Shown here piece by piece: positions 7,428-9,234 of a stretch of 9,234 nt of DNA; position 1 is the first letter of the stretch, and every line of letters begins with the position of its first letter. This DNA is from an uncultured Altererythrobacter sp. (lineage in GTDB: Bacteria > Pseudomonadota > Alphaproteobacteria > Sphingomonadales > Sphingomonadaceae), in the NCBI GenBank assembly GCA_938009055.1, contig CALLIO010000155.1:1-9234 (forward strand). The letters are read 5' to 3'. A model generated the notes under the pieces. The model saw nothing but the letters and a program-made list of their open reading frames with translations, was not told the DNA's origin and did no database searches. Position numbers and translations under genes: made by a program.

Positions 7428-7445
7428 CCGTCATAATCGAGTCAC
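7428..7445 (+). promoter_or_regulatory. Pho-box-like direct repeat upstream of the atypical regulator
   Basis: CCGTCAT, a 4-base spacer (AATC) and GAGTCAC form two direct half-sites whose GTCA cores are 11 bp apart. This is the geometry of the PhoB box, whose consensus is CTGTCATAAATCTGTCAC; by eye 13 of 18 positions match. A further GTCACA occurs at 7469-7474, next to the ribosome site. OmpR/PhoB-type regulators bind such 11-bp-phased repeats, so either PhoB or the downstream regulator itself could bind here. The site lies in the 179-bp divergent region between the cyclase gene and the regulator gene, 40 bases before the regulator's ATG, so it could affect both. Chance resemblance cannot be excluded. 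Confidence 0.4.
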
Positions 7446-7485
7446 ATATCTGCGGCACTCCTAAGCGCGTCACAGGTGGGGCGCC

Positions 7486-8160
7486 ATGAACGAAATCAGC
7501 ATCTTTCTGACCAATGCAGCTTGCCATGAATTTGAGGAATTCGTGCATGGCGATGCGCGCTTCACTTTCGCCCATTTGCCCGCCACCGGACCGGATCGCC
7601 TGATCGAAGGCCCACTATGGATCTTTGTTGATTGGGTGCTTGAAGAAACCTCCGGGCTGGAAATGTGCCGCCGTTTGCGCGCCGATCAGCGCACCAGCGA
7701 TGCGCATATCACCATGGTTCTTTACGAGGATGATATCGAAGATCGCCGCCGCGCGCTTAAAGCCGGGGCAGACGATTATCTGCTCGCTCCGATTGACCGC
7801 GCGATTGTGCTTGACCGGATATTGGCGCTGCAGGCTGGTCCGATCGACACGCATGTGATGCGGCGGCTCGAGCTCGGGGCGCTCACGATTGATATGGCAG
7901 CATTGCAGGCACGCTGGATGGATGAGCCCTTGCGCTTGCGGCCCAATGAATTTCGCTTGCTGCGTTTCTTTGCCGAACATCCCAATATCGTCTGCTCGCG
8001 CGAGGAGATTATCGCCGGATTGGGCAAGAGCGATCCGCCGATTGACGCGCGCACGGTCGATGTGTGGATCGGGCGTTTGCGCCGCGCCCTGCGCGATGTT
8101 GGCGCGGGCAATCCACTGCGCACGGTGCGCTCGCGCGGCTATGTCTTCGATGTGATCTAG
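7486..8160 (+). CDS. OmpR/PhoB-type winged-helix regulator with a degenerate receiver domain
   Basis: The 224-aa product has typical OmpR-family size and order: receiver domain about 1-115, then a C-terminal winged helix about 127-222. The DNA-binding half is well conserved (LRLRPNEFRLLRFFAEHP, then ARTVDVWIGRLRRALRD and RTVRSRGYVFDV, the recognition helix and wing). The receiver keeps the fold and the phospho-acceptor position D49 (FVDWVLEETSGLEMCRRLR, with the usual 'D....pG.e..rrlR' spacing) and the ADDYLLAPID segment. However, the acidic pair after beta-1 is missing (IFLTNAACHEF where most have DDD), the switch Thr/Ser position appears to be L79, and the conserved Lys before Pro is A101. 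Phosphorylation in the normal way is therefore doubtful. No histidine kinase is in the window. AGGTGGG at 7474-7480, 5 bases before the ATG, supports the start. It is divergent from the CHASE2 cyclase and probably works with it. Confidence 0.9.
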   Translation: MNEISIFLTNAACHEFEEFVHGDARFTFAHLPATGPDRLIEGPLWIFVDWVLEETSGLEMCRRLRADQRTSDAHITMVLYEDDIEDRRRALKAGADDYLLAPIDRAIVLDRILALQAGPIDTHVMRRLELGALTIDMAALQARWMDEPLRLRPNEFRLLRFFAEHPNIVCSREEIIAGLGKSDPPIDARTVDVWIGRLRRALRDVGAGNPLRTVRSRGYVFDVI

Positions 8161-8163
8161 CGG

Positions 8164-8210
8164 TTCCAATTGAGGGGTCAGCGCAAATGGCCAGCCCCTT
8201 AAAATTGGAA
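8164..8210. terminator. Probable bidirectional terminator hairpin
   Basis: TTCCAATT (8164-8171) pairs perfectly with AATTGGAA (8203-8210). After a one-base and three-base mismatch, AGGGG (8173-8177) pairs with CCCCT (8195-8199), leaving a 17-base loop. It begins 3 bases after the regulator's stop codon and ends 7 bases before the end of the convergent TonB receptor gene, so it can serve both. A TTTTAAG run on the minus strand supports termination of the receptor transcript less clearly than a proper U-tract would. The element is AT-richer than its surroundings. Confidence 0.6.
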
Positions 8211-8217
8211 AGCCCTC

Positions 8218-9234
8218 TTAAAATTCAGCCGATAGCGAGAGCGAGAAGCTGCGCCCCACTTCATAGCTGTTGATCTCAATCCGGTTGGTGCCGTTCGACT
8301 GAAATTCGAAATTGTCGCGGCCCGTGATGTTGCGGATCTCGCCCTTCAATTCCATCTCGGCTCCAGCCAATTGGAAGCCCTGACGCACGACAAAGTCGAG
8401 GGTCAAACCCGGATCCTCAACAATGTCCGGCAGCGATGCGGTGCCGCGGCTCGTCACGCGCTGGCTGGCATAGCTGACGAGGAAGGTCGCTTGCTGCAAT
8501 TTGTCCTGATCTTCCAAGCCAAACTGGAGATTGACCAGATGGTCGGACTGGCCGGTTAGCGGAACACCATCGCGAAAGAAGTTGGTTGCGGCCTGATCGG
8601 CGAATGGGAAGACGCTGACGATATCGGTCTCGGCCACTTGCAATTCGGATTGCGTGTAGGTGTAATTGGCGACCAGCACCAATTCCTTCGCCTCGAACCA
8701 GCCGCCCCAATCGTAGAGGTCGAAATTATACTGCGCTTCCAGCTCTGCGCCATAAAGCGTGGCGCTGGGCGCATTGGCAAAACCGTTGATCTGGTCATTG
8801 TCGGAAAAGCTGGAGAAGACCTCGATCGGGTTTTCGATATCCTTGAAGAATCCGGCCAGGCTTAGCCGTCCTCTGCCTCCAAGATAATATTCGGCCCGCG
8901 CTTCCAGATTGATAAGCTCGCTGTCGATAAGCGAGGGGTTGCCGTTGAACTGGCGGTTGGTTTCCGGATCGAAATAGGTCTGGAAAATCAGCTCGCGAAA
9001 TTGCGGGCGCGCAATCGTGCGCGATGCGCTGGCGCGCAATTGCAACCGGTCGCTTGCTTCCCAAGTGATGGTTGCAGATGGCAGGAAATAGTCATTCTCG
9101 AGCAAAGTCCCGCTGTTTGATCCCAGCGCATTGGCGAAGACCTCGACCGGCGTAACCGACTGCACGGCATCTTCATACCGCACGCCAAGATCGACCGTGA
9201 CCGTATCGAAGGGCAGCACTTGCACCTTGCCGTA
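8218..9234 (-). CDS. TonB-dependent outer-membrane receptor (C-terminal part, truncated by window edge)
   Basis: The open frame continues to the right edge, so these 338 residues are the C-terminal part of a larger protein; such receptors are usually 700-1000 aa. It consists of alternating beta strands with aromatic ends, for example LQLRASASRTIARPQFREL, INLEARAEYYLGG, GRLSLAGFFKDIENPIEVF, LYGAELEAQYNFDLY and ELVLVANYTYTQSELQV, typical of the 22-strand barrel. The SRTIARPQF motif and the following N-P-S-L...E segment resemble the TonB-Xanth-Caul type (TIGR01782). The final strand ends in ...SLSLSAEF with a C-terminal Phe, as expected for BAM-dependent outer-membrane barrel insertion. The plug domain and TonB box lie outside the window, and the ligand cannot be inferred. 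It converges with the atypical regulator gene, from which it is separated by a hairpin, so it need not belong to the signalling cluster. Confidence 0.93.
   Translation of the reverse strand, partial: YGKVQVLPFDTVTVDLGVRYEDAVQSVTPVEVFANALGSNSGTLLENDYFLPSATITWEASDRLQLRASASRTIARPQFRELIFQTYFDPETNRQFNGNPSLIDSELINLEARAEYYLGGRGRLSLAGFFKDIENPIEVFSSFSDNDQINGFANAPSATLYGAELEAQYNFDLYDWGGWFEAKELVLVANYTYTQSELQVAETDIVSVFPFADQAATNFFRDGVPLTGQSDHLVNLQFGLEDQDKLQQATFLVSYASQRVTSRGTASLPDIVEDPGLTLDFVVRQGFQLAGAEMELKGEIRNITGRDNFEFQSNGTNRIEINSYEVGRSFSLSLSAEF

Overview
The window looks like chromosomal DNA of an aerobic alphaproteobacterium, most likely Sphingomonadales (Erythrobacter/Sphingomonas-like). This is inferred from moderately GC-rich coding sequence, a TonB-dependent receptor with a Caulobacter/sphingomonad-style C-terminal barrel, two lipoprotein genes of the paired TIGR03805/TIGR03806 type, and alphaproteobacterial-type regulators. 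There are nine protein genes, two of them cut by the window edges. I found no tRNA, rRNA, IS element, CRISPR array or phage gene, and no gene-free stretch longer than about 180 bases.

Left part (1-1143): the first 115 residues of an Old Yellow Enzyme-type NADH:flavin oxidoreductase run leftward off the window. Divergent from it is a TetR-family regulator, with a clear inverted repeat in the shared intergenic region. Next (1154-3589, leftward) is a two-gene operon of exported lipoproteins: a right-handed parallel beta-helix protein, then, 3 bases after its stop codon, a protein with two CXXCH heme c motifs. The pair recurs in other bacteria but its function is not established.

The centre (3731-8160) holds what looks like an envelope-signalling cluster. 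A small exported TPR-like protein and an exported FecR-domain protein are translationally coupled (ATGA overlap) and read rightward. Convergent with them is a large membrane adenylate cyclase with a periplasmic CHASE2 sensor domain and a class III catalytic domain. Divergent from the cyclase is an OmpR/PhoB-type DNA-binding regulator whose receiver domain keeps only the phosphorylatable Asp position and has lost the other usual active-site residues. An 18-bp direct repeat resembling a Pho box lies upstream of this regulator. The working idea is that periplasmic FecR/TPR proteins and CHASE2 monitor the envelope and set cAMP output, while the atypical regulator adjusts transcription; the sequence supports the parts and their proximity, not the wiring.

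The right end (8218-9234) is the C-terminal half of a TonB-dependent outer-membrane receptor, convergent with the regulator gene and separated from it by a strong hairpin that probably ends transcription from both sides.
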